Assembly: GCA_009602725.1 (NCBI GenBank)
Contig: WELB01000045.1
Span: 619,898-669,312, forward strand
Direction of reading: 5' to 3'
From: Spirogloea muscicola
Taxonomy: Eukaryota; Streptophyta; Zygnematophyceae; Spirogloeales; Spirogloeaceae
Length of the DNA stretch: 49,415 bases
The translations under genes were made by a program, and so were the position numbers. Numbering within the stretch: the first letter of the stretch is position 1; each line of letters opens with the position of its first letter. The notes under the pieces were generated by a model that was not told where the DNA came from, did not search any database, and saw only the letters and a program-made list of their open reading frames with translations. Shown here piece by piece: positions 47,677 to 49,415 of this stretch.

Positions 47677-49415
47677 CTAGCTAACCTTACTCTCAATGTA
47701 TGCTAATCTCTGGTCCCGGTGCACCATCTCCTGTACAAAGGGGACCTTGGTAGCTATCTTTCGCCAAATCATGTCAATAGCACAGGCAGGGTGCTCGTAC
47801 AAGAAGTACGGCCGCACACGGCGAAGCTGCTCCTGCATAGCTTCCAACTTGTCTTGACTCACGCTCCTAAGCAGGTTGACGAGGTACCCGGGCACAACAG
47901 CCTGTAACCGAACAAAAACAGAAGCTCACTTCCAGCTTCACAAACGGATGCGCTGGAGATTGAGGTTTCAAGACCAGCAGCTTTTGGAACAAAGTGCAAT
48001 CCAGAGCTAGACCCTGAGCTATTGCCTGCCCCTGAACACAAGATTGTTCCCTTAACACTGGCAGATGCTCTTGCTTATGAGTGCTGCAATCAAGCCACTC
48101 TGTATCTTAAATACAGCCGCTTACGCACCTTACTTGTTGAGACAAAAATGGAAAAGGTAGAGTAGTCAAGCGTGTCCTCAAATGGGAGCTCAATGAAGTC
48201 GCTGACAACGACCGGCACGCAGATGCTAACAATGGCGTCAAAGATGCGGCCACCCGAAGCGGTGTCGCCCGCTGGGTGGAGGCAGAACTGAGACGTCCGC
48301 ATGCCTTCCTGCGCAGCGGCAATGCCCGCCTTGTTCTGCCGCCCTTCCCCGAGAAATACTCCAGGCTCCGATTCCAGGATCTGGAACAGCTTGTCACGCA
48401 CCGACCCACCCTGCGTTGTGGTGGAGCCGCAGTAATTTGAGTGCATCTGAGACACAGCTGAGTGCATGCTCAAGGTTGCGCGTAGTCCCGACGGACAGCA
48501 GGAGAGCTCTCACCTCTTTGCGGTGGCGGGCGCCCATGAAGAAGAGGAGCGTGCGGCGCTCATCCTCCTCACCAGGCATTGCCTGCGCCTCGTCAAAGGG
48601 CTCGAGCCGGTGCACGTACGGCAGGACCACGTCCTTGGCGAGCGACGCCTCCCTCTGCGTGTACTTGGAGAAGTCGGAGAGGAGGATGATGGACTTGTGC
48701 AAGCTAGCCTGCTTGGAGGAATGCACACCACCGCAGCAAATGGAGCTCAGCGAGGCCCATCAGCCCTCTGCTCCTGGCAAGCTCGGCTGCCGTCAGCGGC
48801 TCATCTGAAGGACATGTGTCTGTCGCCTGGTGGAGCATCGAAGGCTCACCCGGACGTTGAAGAGGGCGTTCGGGTGTTGCCCGGGAAAGACGTGGTCGCA
48901 GCCACCCGACCTGCTCCGACAGCCGAGGCCAAGGCCACACCCTGGTGTCACTGCGGCGCTCCGGCAAGCGATTTCATGGAAGTGGCAGGCACGTCGGGCG
49001 GCGGCGGTTACCTCTTCCAAGGCTCCTGCTCGCTTAGCCACGCCATGAGGTCCTTGTCCAGGTCCTGCCAACGCCGCCGCGTTATCGTAAGCGGCCGTGC
49101 TTGTCCACATGCTCATCTGACGTCTAGGCGCTTCTTAGGCACGACACTTAAATCCCACAAACACATGGGCTCTCATACAGTGAGGTGGGACCTGCTTGGC
49201 CGCCGTCACTGCCGACCCCTCGTCGGCGGCGGCGTCGGCGGAAGCTTCCGCGTCCTTGCGAGTTGGCGCCAGCGGGTCGACCTTGAGGAGCAGCGAGGAG
49301 AAGAAGGGCACGAAGATGACGTCGGCGGCCGCCGAGTCGGCGACCACCTCGACCGATGACGCCTCGGAGGGCGAGGGCGGCTGCCGCCGCCGCCCGCAGC
49401 CGCCGGCGGCGGCGG
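47677..49415 (-). CDS. Exostosin-family glycosyltransferase (GT47), 5' end beyond the window
   Basis: Six minus-strand exons: 49415(cut)-49192, 49064-49012, 48910-48850, 48708-48514, 48410-48129 and 47901-47677; phases close. Motifs in order: ADVIFVPFFSSLLLKV, DKDLMAWLSEQEPWKRSGGC then DHVFPGQHPNAL (GT47 RSGG.DHVF motif), SIILLSDFSKY, DVVLPYVHRL, TLLFFMGARHRKE, MRTSQFCLHPAGDTASGGRI and FDAIVSICVPVVVSDFIELP then FEDTLDYSTFSIFV (the nucleotide-sugar-binding end of the exostosin domain), and VPGYLVNLLRSVSQDKLEAM. GT47 enzymes are Golgi type II proteins that build wall or matrix glycans; donor and acceptor cannot be told. The signal anchor would lie outside the window. Confidence 0.92.

Overview
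The window reads as nuclear DNA of a green alga or close relative (Viridiplantae). The genes are split by many GT-AG introns whose acceptors are very often TGCAG. The proteins match plant-type families: Whirly, a TMEM33/POM33 protein of the plant type, ELP3, a DTX-like MATE carrier and a GT47 exostosin. Telomere-like TTTAGGG units occur inside a transposon. All splice models here were built by eye from reading frame, splice sites and family motifs. For most genes the exon phases close exactly.

Layout. 77-2324 (+) metallo-beta-lactamase-fold hydrolase; 3302-4840 (-) small three-TPR protein; 5135-5645 palindromic retro-insertion; 5733-7993 (+) TMEM33/POM33; 9391-12147 (-) ELP3, crossing a 101-base assembly gap; about 12240-13796 (+) Whirly, divergent from ELP3; 14253-16173 (-) short-chain dehydrogenase with a one-base frame break; 16330-25380 a transposon graveyard with a 149-bp MITE, a decayed LINE-type reverse transcriptase, a 684-bp solo LTR and many LINE 3' ends; 25922-28732 (+) MATE transporter; 29700-33272 a second transposon block; 33273-33461 gap, then a 123-base poly(A) run; about 33585-35486 (+) Hsp20-like protein; 36048-40516 (-) full-length MurC in 14 exons; 40784-41110 LINE 3' fragment; 41614-43765 (-) REI1/ZNF622; 44123-44588 a TA-flanked MITE; 44989-47302 (+) pirin; 47677-49415 (-) GT47 exostosin, cut by the window end.

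The cellular genes do not form an operon-like pathway. MurC (peptidoglycan precursor synthesis) and Whirly (organelle ssDNA binding) both suggest plastid biology; the others serve tRNA modification (ELP3), 60S ribosome maturation (REI1), the ER/nuclear envelope (TMEM33), export (MATE) and glycan synthesis (GT47).

The most notable items are: (i) an intact, intron-rich nuclear MurC; (ii) a head-to-head LINE 3'-end dimer bounded by a 22-bp target duplication, which suggests reverse transcription primed from both sides of one break; (iii) a pogo-like MITE carrying telomere-type repeats in opposite orientations; and (iv) a short hairpin module repeated dozens of times in the LINE 3' regions.
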